From Pseudomonadota bacterium (GTDB lineage Bacteria; Pseudomonadota; Alphaproteobacteria; Rhodobacterales; Rhodobacteraceae), in contig JAIUPD010000013.1 of the NCBI GenBank assembly GCA_020161615.1, positions 1 to 64,000 of the forward strand: a stretch of 64,000 nt of DNA, in the 5' to 3' direction. Below the pieces are notes generated by a model. That model had not been told where the DNA came from. It saw only the letters and a program-made list of their open reading frames with translations, and made no database searches. The number at the start of each line of letters is the position of its first letter. Position 1 is the first letter of the stretch. Shown piece after piece: positions 1-7,361 of this stretch. The position numbers and the translations under genes were made by a program.

Positions 1-112
1 AGACATGCTCCGGGCCGCACGCATGACCCCCGACACTTGGCATGAGTTCCTCGACGACTTCGTCCACGACGCAGAACTCGTCGCCCGCATCAAGGCCCAA
101 TCGCCGCGGTAG
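1..112 (+). CDS. 3' end of an unidentified CDS (truncated by window edge)
   Basis: An open frame runs in from the left edge (first full codon at base 2) and ends at TAG 110-112, giving about 36 C-terminal residues. The tail is acidic and helical (it contains WHEFLDDFVHD) and ends in IKAQSPR. No family can be recognised from so short a piece. It lies inside the integrated element that ends at the tRNA-Pro fragment near 5.1 kb, so it is probably an element gene. Bases 113-329 after it show no convincing gene. Confidence 0.4.
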   Translation, partial: DMLRAARMTPDTWHEFLDDFVHDAELVARIKAQSPR

Positions 113-329
113 CAACCGGCCGGTTACCGTGCTTACGCTGCGAGAGAAGATGAACGCCAGCTTCCAAGGATTCGGCAGCGCAGCATCTGCTCGGCGCGAG
201 CGGCGGCTAAGGGTCGGGTGCGGTCACGCAGCGGGACTGGTCCGAACTGCCGTGGTTGCCTGATTCGTGTTACGGCCCGTTATCTCAGGCTTTGGCCAAT
301 GCACGTGAGTCGACGGCCCGTTCAGTACT

Positions 330-1343
330 CTATCCGGGGCCCCACCACCCGGACGGGTAACTCGTGAGCTCCAGTTTGCCGCGCTGATGCGCCCGGACTC
401 GCACTACCTTGCCATTCGCGTAGCGCCTTTCGTGCTCGGCAACCCAGTGCTCTGTCGGCGTCGCGCGGCCTGAAGCCCGCGCCTCTTCGAAGTGCCGCCG
501 TGCCATGCGCTCGGTGAGGTGACGTTCACCAGCGGGTCCGATCCGGATCGTGACGTGCGACCGAAGGGTTTCGATCATCCAAGACTTACCGAACTTTCGT
601 GCTGTCCGCTCTTCCGCGGCCGAGAGGCTGGGAGTATCTTGACATAGCAAGTCATCCTCGCGCGCGGCGAGGGCCGCAAAGAGCATGAATCCGATCACCA
701 TTTCGTAGGAGAGGTGACCTTTGTGCGTGTCTAGGTAATCCGCAACTTTGCTCTGCTGGTCGCCTGATGTGAGCTGCAGACGAGTCGTGACCACGTTCTG
801 CTGTAAATGCCAGTTGCCACCGTCAAGATCAGGACGGCCGTCTTGCGACTTATCCAGGACTAGCGTGAGGGGCGAGTCCAAGAAGGCAAAGTCCGTAAGG
901 GCATCAAAGAGCCGTATGGTCATTTCGTCTGGAGATCGATTGTCGATTAGGAAAGCTCGCTGATGATGATCGTTCAGATCCTCTTCGCTCATGGTCGACA
1001 GTCCGCGCGTTATGCGGTCTTTCCAGAGTTGTCGGCTATCGTATTCAATCCAGACGCAATCCCGTGGGAAATCTATATCGCGCAGATAATCCTTGATTTG
1101 GGATTCCTCGGTATTTTCCCATGGCATACCCTGGACGTCCATTCGTAGGCTATCGAGATAGTTCGCAGCGCGATGGTCGAGCAGATAGATACGTGCCGCT
1201 GCGAGGTCACGAAGAATACCCTGTCGCTGCATGCGTGTTTCCTCTGTCGGAAACATGCGCCCCACGAAATCATGCGTAACCCCGGGCTTCCCCGTTGAGA
1301 GATAGCGTCCATACTGCAGAGTGATCGTCTTGTAGAGGATCAT
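330..1343 (-). CDS. Hypothetical protein of the integrated element (337 aa)
   Basis: A 337-residue soluble protein with no signal peptide or membrane segment. I do not recognise a catalytic motif. The C-terminal 60 residues are rich in Arg, Lys, Trp and aromatics and end in GWWGPG. That layout recalls unannotated phage or plasmid proteins whose basic C-terminal region follows a helical body. Codon use is less GC-biased than in the chromosomal genes further right. The gene lies within the element bounded by the integrase and tRNA-Pro fragment. The next 287 bases (1344-1630) hold no gene I can support. Confidence 0.55.
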   Translation of the reverse strand: MILYKTITLQYGRYLSTGKPGVTHDFVGRMFPTEETRMQRQGILRDLAAARIYLLDHRAANYLDSLRMDVQGMPWENTEESQIKDYLRDIDFPRDCVWIEYDSRQLWKDRITRGLSTMSEEDLNDHHQRAFLIDNRSPDEMTIRLFDALTDFAFLDSPLTLVLDKSQDGRPDLDGGNWHLQQNVVTTRLQLTSGDQQSKVADYLDTHKGHLSYEMVIGFMLFAALAAREDDLLCQDTPSLSAAEERTARKFGKSWMIETLRSHVTIRIGPAGERHLTERMARRHFEEARASGRATPTEHWVAEHERRYANGKVVRVRAHQRGKLELTSYPSGWWGPG

Positions 1344-1630
1344 GTCATGGCCCCAAGGTGGGATTTGGGCAAAGATGGCTGTCTCGAGTGCTGCCTTCCT
1401 TTTCGGGGTACTAGGTCAGCTCTGCATTACTAACGCCCCTCTTCTCTGATCATCGCGCCGCGCCGCGAGAAGTCAGGAGGGGGCTAGATCAGGTCTGTTC
1501 GCCCCAGCGCGTCGTGGAACCACTGGAAGAGCAATTTTCGGGGGCGGTGCGGGACCTGAGGCGAAGGTGCGCGGGGCGGCGGCGATCCATCCACTCCCTG
1601 CCGCCCCCTACACGACCGCGCCTTCTCTCG

Positions 1631-1846
1631 CTATCTTTCGTGCCCTTTCTCAACCATTAGATCGGCCAGCTCAGTCCAGGAGAGGCGATGGTGCTTCGTC
1701 TTTGCGCCTTTCTTGTAGAAGTCGACAGATCCCTTGCTCAGGCGGAATTCGCCGAGCTTGTCGCCATCGACCTCCACGTCAATAACCATGTCTCTATTAA
1801 GAATTTCAACTTGGGGCATCTTACTAATCTTCAGTTTCGTCGCCAT
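1631..1846 (-). CDS. Small conserved hypothetical protein (71 aa)
   Basis: A 71-residue protein starting MATKLKISK and ending near VEKGHER. It has short alternating hydrophobic and charged strands (EILNRDMVIDVEVDGDKLGE) followed by a helix (LSWTELADLMVEKG), which suggests a compact beta-beta-alpha fold. Similar small proteins of unknown function occur beside DNA-binding genes in Proteobacteria, from memory only. The ATG at 1846 is preferred over an upstream TTG, because the upstream gene stops at 1851 only 4 bases before it. The two genes therefore look translationally coupled. It could be the partner of the ribbon-helix-helix protein upstream. Confidence 0.6.
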   Translation of the reverse strand: MATKLKISKMPQVEILNRDMVIDVEVDGDKLGEFRLSKGSVDFYKKGAKTKHHRLSWTELADLMVEKGHER

Positions 1847-1850
1847 TTTA

Positions 1851-2030
1851 CTATGTCCTATTCTTTTCAATTAACTGGCGGATGAATTCCGGGCGGGTAG
1901 GCTCGGGGTCGAGCTTGGCGCGTTCGGTGTCGACCCAAGCAAGAAGGTCGGGGCGCAGCCGAAGAGTGATAGGCGTCGCGTCAACGCGCGGACGGCCGCC
2001 TTTGTTTGCAGGGGTTTTTGATGTTGACAA
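1851..2030 (-). CDS. Ribbon-helix-helix (CopG/Arc-like) DNA-binding protein, TTG start
   Basis: Reading the minus strand from a TTG codon at 2030 gives 59 residues. After a basic N-terminal tail (KGGRPRVD) come a beta strand (TPITLRLRP) and two helices (DLLAWVDTERAKL and TRPEFIRQLIEKN), the layout of CopG/Arc/MetJ ribbon-helix-helix repressors. The TTG start is supported by an AGAGGA ribosome binding site 7 bases upstream. An 8-bp perfect inverted repeat (2029-2053) surrounds that site. The gene is followed 4 bases later by the 71-aa gene. It could be an antitoxin, but the neighbour does not look like a known toxin, so a stand-alone autorepressor is equally likely. Confidence 0.65.
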   Translation of the reverse strand: MSTSKTPANKGGRPRVDATPITLRLRPDLLAWVDTERAKLDPEPTRPEFIRQLIEKNRT

Positions 2031-2053
2031 CCTAAGATCCTCTGACTTAGGTT
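2029..2053 (-). promoter_or_regulatory. Perfect 8-bp dyad enclosing the RBS of the ribbon-helix-helix gene
   Basis: AACCTAAG (2029-2036) and CTTAGGTT (2046-2053) are exact reverse complements separated by 9 bases. That loop carries the AGAGGA ribosome binding site of the ribbon-helix-helix gene, and the left arm touches its TTG start codon. As DNA this is a plausible operator for the dimeric repressor it precedes. As RNA it could form a stem-loop presenting or masking the ribosome binding site. The dyad is seen directly; its role is inferred. Confidence 0.55.
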
Positions 2054-2141
2054 GATGATGTCGAAAACGACGCGGGCTGACAAGGTGCTACCAACACCTC
2101 GCCAGCCCTAACCGAAACTCTGTTCATTGGAGGAACAGCGA

Positions 2142-2330
2142 ATGGCTATCACCAGCCATAGCGGACAGGGCTTGCCTGCCGCAAGCCTGCACGAAATCCA
2201 CGATATGCTCGCCTTGGCCCTGGATGCCACGGAAAGCCACAGGGGCTACCCTCAACCGATCCGCGAGGCGCGCAGCTACATGCGCACCGCCCTGCGGCAC
2301 ACGGTCAAGCTGATGGGGGACGGAGCATGA
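2142..2330 (+). CDS. Small hypothetical protein, first gene of a three-gene operon (62 aa)
   Basis: A 62-residue soluble, mostly helical protein (MAITSHSGQ..., then HEIHDMLALALDA). It is rich in His and Arg and has no recognised motif. The ATG at 2142 has a strong GGAGGA ribosome binding site at 2129-2134, so it is preferred to the TTG at 2127. The stop codon overlaps the next start (ATGA at 2327-2330), which ties it translationally to the two Tat-exported proteins downstream. It may be a cytoplasmic partner or regulator for them. Function unknown. Confidence 0.55.
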   Translation: MAITSHSGQGLPAASLHEIHDMLALALDATESHRGYPQPIREARSYMRTALRHTVKLMGDGA

Positions 2331-2719
2331 AACGCAGAGACTTCCTGCGCTCCGGCGCACTCGTCGCCGCTGGTGGGGCGGTCCTGGTCCCCGGCGGCGC
2401 CTGGGCCGCCACCGGCGAACTAATCGAGCGGCACACGCGCCCCACGATTCCGTTCGTGATCGAAGTTCGTGGCCGTCCCGGCACCTATGCCTTCTGCTAT
2501 CCCTGCGACCGGATCAGCCACGGCAATCAATACGCCCTGCGCGACGGGCGTCTTATCCGGGGTGAGAAGTTCGGCACCACAAGGGTGAACATGGGCGACG
2601 GGCAGGAATGGGTCGATATCCCCAACCAATCCCTTGACCCCGAGGTCGTCGGCTGGGTGAAGACCGTTCACCAGGAGGACCGGGCAGGCTGGCACCAGCT
2701 GGCCTGGGATCTCGCATGA
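2327..2719 (+). CDS. Tat-exported hypothetical protein with a CxxC pair (130 aa)
   Basis: The N terminus is a clear twin-arginine signal (KRRDFLRSG followed by a hydrophobic stretch and AWA, cleavage near residue 27). The mature part is about 100 residues. It contains FCYPCDR, a CxxC motif that could bind a metal or form a disulfide, and Trp-rich C-terminal segments. I recognise no family. Tat export implies folding or cofactor insertion before export. It overlaps both neighbours by ATGA (2327-2330 and 2716-2719), so the three genes form one tightly coupled operon. Its signal region resembles that of the next gene, but the mature parts do not obviously align. Confidence 0.6.
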   Translation: MKRRDFLRSGALVAAGGAVLVPGGAWAATGELIERHTRPTIPFVIEVRGRPGTYAFCYPCDRISHGNQYALRDGRLIRGEKFGTTRVNMGDGQEWVDIPNQSLDPEVVGWVKTVHQEDRAGWHQLAWDLA

Positions 2720-3045
2720 ACCGGCGTGACCTTCTGAGAGGGGCGGCGGCCCTGTCGCTGGCGTTGCCACCGCTTGCTGCCTTTGGCCAAGCAAGCGCGG
2801 CCGAGCTGATCGAGTATCACGCCCGCGCTCTGCATGACCTGGTGCGGCGTCATGGGCCTGACGACGCGAACAGAGTCGCCGTGCATGTCAGGTCGGCCCC
2901 GCTCGGGGCTCCGGGCGATTGGAGCGTGCAGGGTAGTTTCGAGCGCGATGAATGGCAGGTGGATGCTGGGCTTCGGCGCGGCGGACTGTACGTGACCCGG
3001 GGCCTAGGCTTTTGGGACTTGAGGCATCCCGACCAGCTGTTCTGA
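2716..3045 (+). CDS. Second Tat-exported hypothetical protein (109 aa)
   Basis: It starts MNRRDLLRGA, a twin-arginine signal with cleavage probably after FGQASA. The mature region is about 80 residues and has no cysteine. It contains ELIEYHARAL just after the signal, echoing ELIERHTRP at the same place in the preceding protein, so the two may be distant paralogues or partners sharing an N-terminal element. It is translationally coupled to the upstream gene by an ATGA overlap. Small Tat proteins in pairs on an integrated element are unusual cargo. No function can be assigned. Confidence 0.6.
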   Translation: MNRRDLLRGAAALSLALPPLAAFGQASAAELIEYHARALHDLVRRHGPDDANRVAVHVRSAPLGAPGDWSVQGSFERDEWQVDAGLRRGGLYVTRGLGFWDLRHPDQLF

Positions 3046-3150
3046 GCACGGTGCGCACGTCAAAGACATTAACCGTGTATTGATACGCGTGTCATTGACC
3101 GCGGGTCGGGATGTGAAGGAATGTGCTTTCATACACGATAGGACTGTCCC

Positions 3151-3726
3151 ATGCCGATCCGCATTACCCCTTATACTCCTGCTGAGGTCGCCATCGCCAC
3201 AGGGCGCACGGTGGTCAATCAGCGAAATGACCGCCGGTCTGGCTATGCGCCACGGCATCATGGGCATGCGCGCTTTGACCTGATCGGCGTGGCTCGGAAC
3301 TATGTGATCCAGAGTTTCGCGGAGCTCGGCATTGGACCGGCCAGTTCGGTTCGCTTTGCGGACGAAGCGGGCAACGCGATTGCGAGGACTTTGATCCGAC
3401 AGCCAGAGGCATGGTCGTGGGCAGCGCGAAGTCGTTATCCAGGAATGGGACTCGGTGGCCGCGTGGTTGGTGTTCATCGTGATTTGATCGGTCTCCTCCC
3501 GTTTCAATACGAGCCGCCCTCTATCATGCAAGGGCTTATTGTGTGGGCAAACGGTGACTTCGAAATCAGTCCGAAATTCATTGCGGCGCCTGGCAGCAAG
3601 TTGCCGAGGGAAAGGAAACTCTGGGGTCCCTATGTAACGATGGGGTTTGGGTTCGCGGGATGGGCTCTCGCTGAAAGACTGCCTCGGCCCATATTCGACT
3701 GGGTTGAAGAGAACGAAACGGACTAA
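3151..3726 (+). CDS. MerR-like helix-turn-helix protein of the element (191 aa)
   Basis: A 191-residue protein. The N terminus (ITPYTPAEVAIATGRT, then RFDLIGVARNYVIQSFAELG) matches the winged-helix pattern seen in MerR-type DNA-binding domains: a specificity helix, a wing with HGHARF, then a second helix pair. The C-terminal 110 residues are of unknown fold and would form the effector or partner domain. AGGA lies about 8 bases before the ATG. It sits directly upstream of the excisionase and integrase genes, so it may regulate element excision or element gene expression. The placement in MerR is from pattern only. Confidence 0.55.
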   Translation: MPIRITPYTPAEVAIATGRTVVNQRNDRRSGYAPRHHGHARFDLIGVARNYVIQSFAELGIGPASSVRFADEAGNAIARTLIRQPEAWSWAARSRYPGMGLGGRVVGVHRDLIGLLPFQYEPPSIMQGLIVWANGDFEISPKFIAAPGSKLPRERKLWGPYVTMGFGFAGWALAERLPRPIFDWVEENETD

Positions 3727-3731
3727 TTGTC

Positions 3732-4079
3732 ATGACCGCCCCGCTTACCATCACCGTTCGGGAAGCAGCCGAAAGGCTGGCGTTCCCGATCGCCACGACA
3801 GAGCGGGTGGCGCGCGACCTGGGGTTGCTCATCATGGCTGGCAATCGCAAACGCATCGATCCAAACGACCTTCCGGAGATCATGAACTCATGCCGCAGCG
3901 AGCGAAAGGACCGCGCCTCTACCGGCGCAAGGACACCGGCCTTTGGGTCATCCGCGACACCGGACGCGGGGACCGTTCAACAGGCACTCGGGATCGCCGC
4001 GAAGCTGAAAGGGCGCTCGCGCTCTACCTCTCGGACCGCGACAAGCGCCCCGGTGGTCCCGCTCAGCCGGGTGAAATGA
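3732..4079 (+). CDS. Excisionase-like helix-turn-helix protein overlapping the integrase
   Basis: A 115-residue protein. Its first 50 residues (TITVREAAERLAFPIATTERVARDLGLLIMAGNRKRID) resemble the short winged-helix DNA-binding fold of excisionases and AlpA-type proteins. The basic, Ser/Thr/Ala-rich tail is encoded in a stretch that overlaps the integrase gene by 190 bases in another frame. Such long xis-int overlaps are known in alphaproteobacterial integrative elements, so the full length is plausible. Functional truncation shortly after residue 55 would also be tolerated. It would direct the integrase towards excision. Confidence 0.6.
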   Translation: MTAPLTITVREAAERLAFPIATTERVARDLGLLIMAGNRKRIDPNDLPEIMNSCRSERKDRASTGARTPAFGSSATPDAGTVQQALGIAAKLKGRSRSTSRTATSAPVVPLSRVK

Positions 4080-4990
4080 CGGTGGCCGAGGCCCTAACTC
4101 TCTATGGTGAGGGGCATGCGGGCGAGACGAAAGACCCGGTGAGGATCGGCCACGCCATTGCAGCGCTGGTGCGCTGGTGGGGCGAGCGTCCGGTCTCAGC
4201 CATCACGAAAGAGACGTGCCGCGCCTATGTCAGGGGCCGCAGGAAGCCCGGCAAGCGCCACCCCGACACCGGCGAGGTTCTGGAATGGTTGCCGGTGGCG
4301 GAGGGTACCACCCGCCGTGAGCTGGGCACCCTGGCGGCGGCGTTGAATTTCTGCATGGGCGAGGGGCAGTTGCTGAACCCGCCGAAGGTGCACCTACCTG
4401 CCAAGCCAGACCCCAAAGACCGCTGGCTAACCCGCGAGGAGGCGGCTGCGCTCATCTGGGCCTCTTGGCGCAATCCTGATGCGAAGCACCTCGCACGCTT
4501 CATCCTGGTGTCGCTCTACACAGGCACCCGCAAGACGGCAGTTCTGCGTCTGCGCTACATGCCGAATACTTCGGGCGGCTGGATCGATGTTGACCAGGGG
4601 AAGCTTTACCGGCGCGGGCAAGGACAGGCCGAGACAGCGAAGAAGCAACCTCCTGTTCGCCTTCCACGCCAGATAGTCGCGCACGCTGGGCGCTGGAAGA
4701 AGCGTGGCGCGCGGTGGGTGGTAGACTATGAGGGACATGGTGTCGCCAGCATCAAGACCGCCTGGGCGACGGCGGTCGAGGCGGCGGGGCTCGGCGAAAC
4801 CGGCGTCACGCCGCACACGCTGCGGCACACCGCGATCACCTGGGCGATGCAAGCCGGGGCGGACATCTGGGAGACAGCGGGTTTCTTTGGCGTCAGCATC
4901 GAGACGATGATGCGCACCTATGCGCACCATCATCCCGACCATCAGCAAACGACAGTGCGAGCCCTTGAAGCCCGGGGTCGGAAACTGTGA
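3890..4990 (+). CDS. int: Tyrosine recombinase / site-specific integrase
   Basis: A 366-residue tyrosine integrase. The first catalytic Arg lies in SLYTGTRKTAVLRLR. HTLRHTAITWAM gives the HxxR box, and the nucleophile Tyr is in MMRTYAHHHPDH near the C terminus. The N-terminal 150 residues form the arm- and core-binding region. The ATG at 3890 is chosen because the reading frame upstream overlaps the excisionase gene without motif content, and MPQRAKGPRLYRRKD is a typical N terminus. The gene reads towards a tRNA-Pro 3' fragment 90 bases away, its probable attachment site. It inserts and excises the element occupying the left of the window. Confidence 0.93.
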   Translation: MPQRAKGPRLYRRKDTGLWVIRDTGRGDRSTGTRDRREAERALALYLSDRDKRPGGPAQPGEMTVAEALTLYGEGHAGETKDPVRIGHAIAALVRWWGERPVSAITKETCRAYVRGRRKPGKRHPDTGEVLEWLPVAEGTTRRELGTLAAALNFCMGEGQLLNPPKVHLPAKPDPKDRWLTREEAAALIWASWRNPDAKHLARFILVSLYTGTRKTAVLRLRYMPNTSGGWIDVDQGKLYRRGQGQAETAKKQPPVRLPRQIVAHAGRWKKRGARWVVDYEGHGVASIKTAWATAVEAAGLGETGVTPHTLRHTAITWAMQAGADIWETAGFFGVSIETMMRTYAHHHPDHQQTTVRALEARGRKL

Positions 4991-5081
4991 GGCCGCACAG
5001 TTTCAGCGGAAAATGGCGAGCGATAGGGTGAACGAAAGCAGGTGGAAAGAATGATCAAAACGGGAACAAAGGGCTTGTCCA

Positions 5082-5130
5082 TGTCTTCGGGAGGCAGGGG
5101 CCGGAGGTTCGAATCCTCTCACTCCGACCA
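5082..5130 (+). repeat. 3' half of a tRNA-Pro gene: attachment-site remnant
   Basis: The sequence from the anticodon loop (TTCGGGA, anticodon CGG) through the T arm (GGAGG TTCGAAT CCTCT) to CACTCCGACCA at 5130 matches the 3' half of alphaproteobacterial tRNA-Pro. No matching D arm or 5' acceptor strand (expected to begin CGGAGTG) lies upstream, so it is not a complete tRNA. Next to an integrase this is the att junction left when an element inserts into a tRNA gene. The reconstituted full tRNA-Pro should lie to the left, outside the window. The extent of the identical core is estimated. Confidence 0.8.
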
Positions 5131-5293
5131 GTATTTCCAGAAAATTTCCCGCTTGGAATCCGTCGACGTCGGTCCGGCGGTTCGGGGTCGTTTGTTCTGG
5201 ATGCAGCGGGTTCGGGTTGGTGACGTGGGAACGGCCCGGTGTCATCTTGCCGCTCATCGCCGGGCCGGGGTCTGGCTGGGCCGCTTCTTCCGA

Positions 5294-5321
5294 CACGGAG
5301 CGGGGGCCACGGAGCGGGGGC
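5294..5321 (+). repeat. 14-bp tandem duplication
   Basis: CACGGAGCGGGGGC occurs twice head to tail (5294-5307 and 5308-5321) in the non-coding stretch between the tRNA fragment and the next gene. It looks like a simple replication-slippage duplication. The rest of 5131-5406 shows no gene. Confidence 0.7.
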
Positions 5322-5406
5322 GCTCGTCCGTGGCAAATATGTCTTGTTCCGATAGCGGGGATGCGGTTAGCTCCTCTTGTGCTTGTATCGGGTGTTTGGG
5401 TGAACA

Positions 5407-5964
5407 GTGAAGGTTTCTCTTGTCGGTCTCGCTATTCTTTCCGCGATTCTGCTTTGGGTTTCCGGCCCGCATGACGCGGCCGATCGTCCGGCCCGCGACG
5501 GGGCTGCACCGCAAGCCGAGGATTTCAGGACGCAACAGCGGGCCGAGGAACAGCGGCGGCGTCTGGCCCTGATCCATGCCACCGAGGCCGAGCGGCACGC
5601 GCTCGTCAGCCGCTGCCTCGACGCCTTGCAGGAACAGATGGTCGTGCAGGCAAGCCCCCTCTGGTCGGTGATCGGTGTGGTCGCGCCCGCGATGTCGTCG
5701 CAGGATGGCCTTTTCAGTCCGAGTTTCCGCCGCATCCGATTGGACAGGGAACAGGTCGATGTCTTCGTCCGTACCGTGGCCGGGCATGCCTTCGCCGACC
5801 CGGCCGACGGAGCCCAGCCCCCCGGCATTCAGTTCATCGTCAATGAAGAGCGCGCGATTCCGGGGTTTACTTCGAGCCCCCGTTTCCTTGTCGGCTACCA
5901 TTGCCGCTTCGTCGATATCGGTCAGGTCTTTCTGGCGCGCGGGGTGACGATCAGCGCCAACTGA
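5407..5964 (+). CDS. Hypothetical protein with N-terminal membrane anchor or signal (185 aa)
   Basis: It starts with GTG at 5407. Residues 3-18 are hydrophobic (VSLVGLAILSAILLWV), followed by a polar, charged segment with a short coiled-coil-like run (QRAEEQRRRLALIHATEAERHALVSRC). The remaining 100 residues are mixed alpha/beta with single cysteines near residues 69 and 167. No family is recognised. It is the first chromosomal gene right of the element junction and converges with the DUF1501 gene, 26 bases separating the stops. Confidence 0.55.
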   Translation: MKVSLVGLAILSAILLWVSGPHDAADRPARDGAAPQAEDFRTQQRAEEQRRRLALIHATEAERHALVSRCLDALQEQMVVQASPLWSVIGVVAPAMSSQDGLFSPSFRRIRLDREQVDVFVRTVAGHAFADPADGAQPPGIQFIVNEERAIPGFTSSPRFLVGYHCRFVDIGQVFLARGVTISAN

Positions 5965-5990
5965 CCGGATTTTCCGGGCGCCGCCGTGCC

Positions 5991-7361
5991 TCAGGGGACG
6001 AAGGCTCCATGTCGTTGCCGATAGGCCAGGATCGGGGTGGGGACGGACAGTTGCGCCTCGGTGAGGGGCGCGGGGTCAGAGGCGGCGCGCGGGCGGCGCG
6101 ATGTGGTTTCGACGATCAGACCCTGCAGCAGGGGGGCCGCCCGGGCGCTGTCGGGAAAGACCACGGTATCGAGTTGCGCCGGGTCCACACCCAGATGACC
6201 ACTGAGGACGCCCTTGAAGACCGACCGCAGGTCCAGGGTCGGCCGCAGGTCATAGCCATCCAGCAAGGCGCCCGGCGCGCAGCCCGGCCAGTCGCCATGG
6301 ATGCCGCCCCGCACGGCACCGCCGGCCAGCAGCACCGGCATGCCGATCCCATGGTCGGTTCCGCGCGTGCCGTTGGCGGGAACCGTGCGGCCGAATTCGG
6401 TTGTCACCACCACCGCCGTACTGTCCCAGACCCCGGCCAGATCGCGCCGCAGGACCCCCAGCGCGCGGTCCAGCACCGAGAGCCGTTCGGCGAATTGTCC
6501 GTCGAGCACTCCCTGTTCGGCATGTGTGTCCCAGCCGTCGATGGCCAGCACCGCCACGCGCGGCCCGCCCGCCGTCATCAGCAGCCGCGCCGCGCCGCGG
6601 AAGCCATTGACCACGGGCGGCAGATCGGGATCGTTCTGGAGGCCGTCGGTCCCGGCCATGGCATCGACCTCCAGCCCCAGGCGATGCATCGCCAGAAGCT
6701 CGGGATCGCGGGCGGCGTAGATCTGGTGCAGGGGCGCCACCGCTGACGACCTGAGGCGGGGAAACCAGGTGCTGGACCAGTTGAGAACCGGCTCACTGCC
6801 GCGCACGATCAGCGGGTTGCTGTTGATGGCCAGCATCCTGCCGTCGCGCAGCGGCTCGCCCCGGGGCAGGACCGAGAGCAGGCGGTTGACCCAGCCCGAG
6901 GCCCCGGGGCGCGACCCCGCAAGGCCGTTCTCCAGCACCTCCTGACATTCGAAATGCGACCGGGTCTGCAGGGGCAGGCCAGCCGAGGGGACGAAGGCGG
7001 TCTCGCCCGCGGCATAGAGCGCGTGCACCTCGCGCATCGCGGGATGCAGCAGGAACCCGCCCGACAGGGCCAGCGCCTGCTCAGGCGGGACGGCCAGCGG
7101 CCCGCGGGCGGTGTAATAGGCCGGGTCAAAGGCCGGGACCAGCAGCGAAAGCCCGTCCATGCCGCCCCTCAGCACCACGATCAGCAGCCGCGCGTCGCTC
7201 AGCGTGTTGGCGCGCGCCCGCTCGCTGAGAAAGGTCGAGGAGAAGAGGCCGACCGACAGCCCCATCAGGCCGCGCCGGGTCAACGTCAGGCGATTGTCGG
7301 CGCAATCATGGCGGGCAGGGGTGGACGAGGGCAGGGGGCGGGCCGGCAGGGGGCGGGTCAT
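5991..7361 (-). CDS. DUF1501 family protein, Tat-exported
   Basis: A 456-residue protein. After a 45-residue leader comes a twin-arginine-like signal (LTRRGLMGLSVGLF). The mature part then starts LLIVVLRGGMDGLSLLVPAFDP, the hallmark of DUF1501, an alkaline-phosphatase/sulfatase-like fold. VVVTTEFGRT and GTDHGIGMPVLLAGG are the conserved C-terminal motifs, probably metal-binding. The start at 7361 overlaps the stop of the DUF1800 gene by ATGA, so the two are co-translated. DUF1800 and DUF1501 genes are paired in many bacteria and thought to act together on an unknown extracytoplasmic substrate. Confidence 0.85.
   Translation of the reverse strand: MTRPLPARPLPSSTPARHDCADNRLTLTRRGLMGLSVGLFSSTFLSERARANTLSDARLLIVVLRGGMDGLSLLVPAFDPAYYTARGPLAVPPEQALALSGGFLLHPAMREVHALYAAGETAFVPSAGLPLQTRSHFECQEVLENGLAGSRPGASGWVNRLLSVLPRGEPLRDGRMLAINSNPLIVRGSEPVLNWSSTWFPRLRSSAVAPLHQIYAARDPELLAMHRLGLEVDAMAGTDGLQNDPDLPPVVNGFRGAARLLMTAGGPRVAVLAIDGWDTHAEQGVLDGQFAERLSVLDRALGVLRRDLAGVWDSTAVVVTTEFGRTVPANGTRGTDHGIGMPVLLAGGAVRGGIHGDWPGCAPGALLDGYDLRPTLDLRSVFKGVLSGHLGVDPAQLDTVVFPDSARAAPLLQGLIVETTSRRPRAASDPAPLTEAQLSVPTPILAYRQRHGAFVP

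Noticed and set aside
42-263. A 73-codon plus-strand frame near the window start
   Set aside because: It overlaps the end of the real partial CDS in another frame and has low-complexity Ser/Thr/Arg sequence with no coding support.
1871-2083. A 70-codon minus-strand frame across the ribbon-helix-helix gene
   Set aside because: It overlaps the well-supported TTG-started ribbon-helix-helix frame, has Pro/Ser-rich non-protein-like composition and no ribosome binding site.
5042-5410. An ORF reading through the tRNA-Pro fragment (and its reverse-strand counterparts)
   Set aside because: The peptide arises from translating tRNA sequence (a run like GRGRRFESSHSDQ is a known artefact) and has no coding signals; the RNA remnant explains the sequence.
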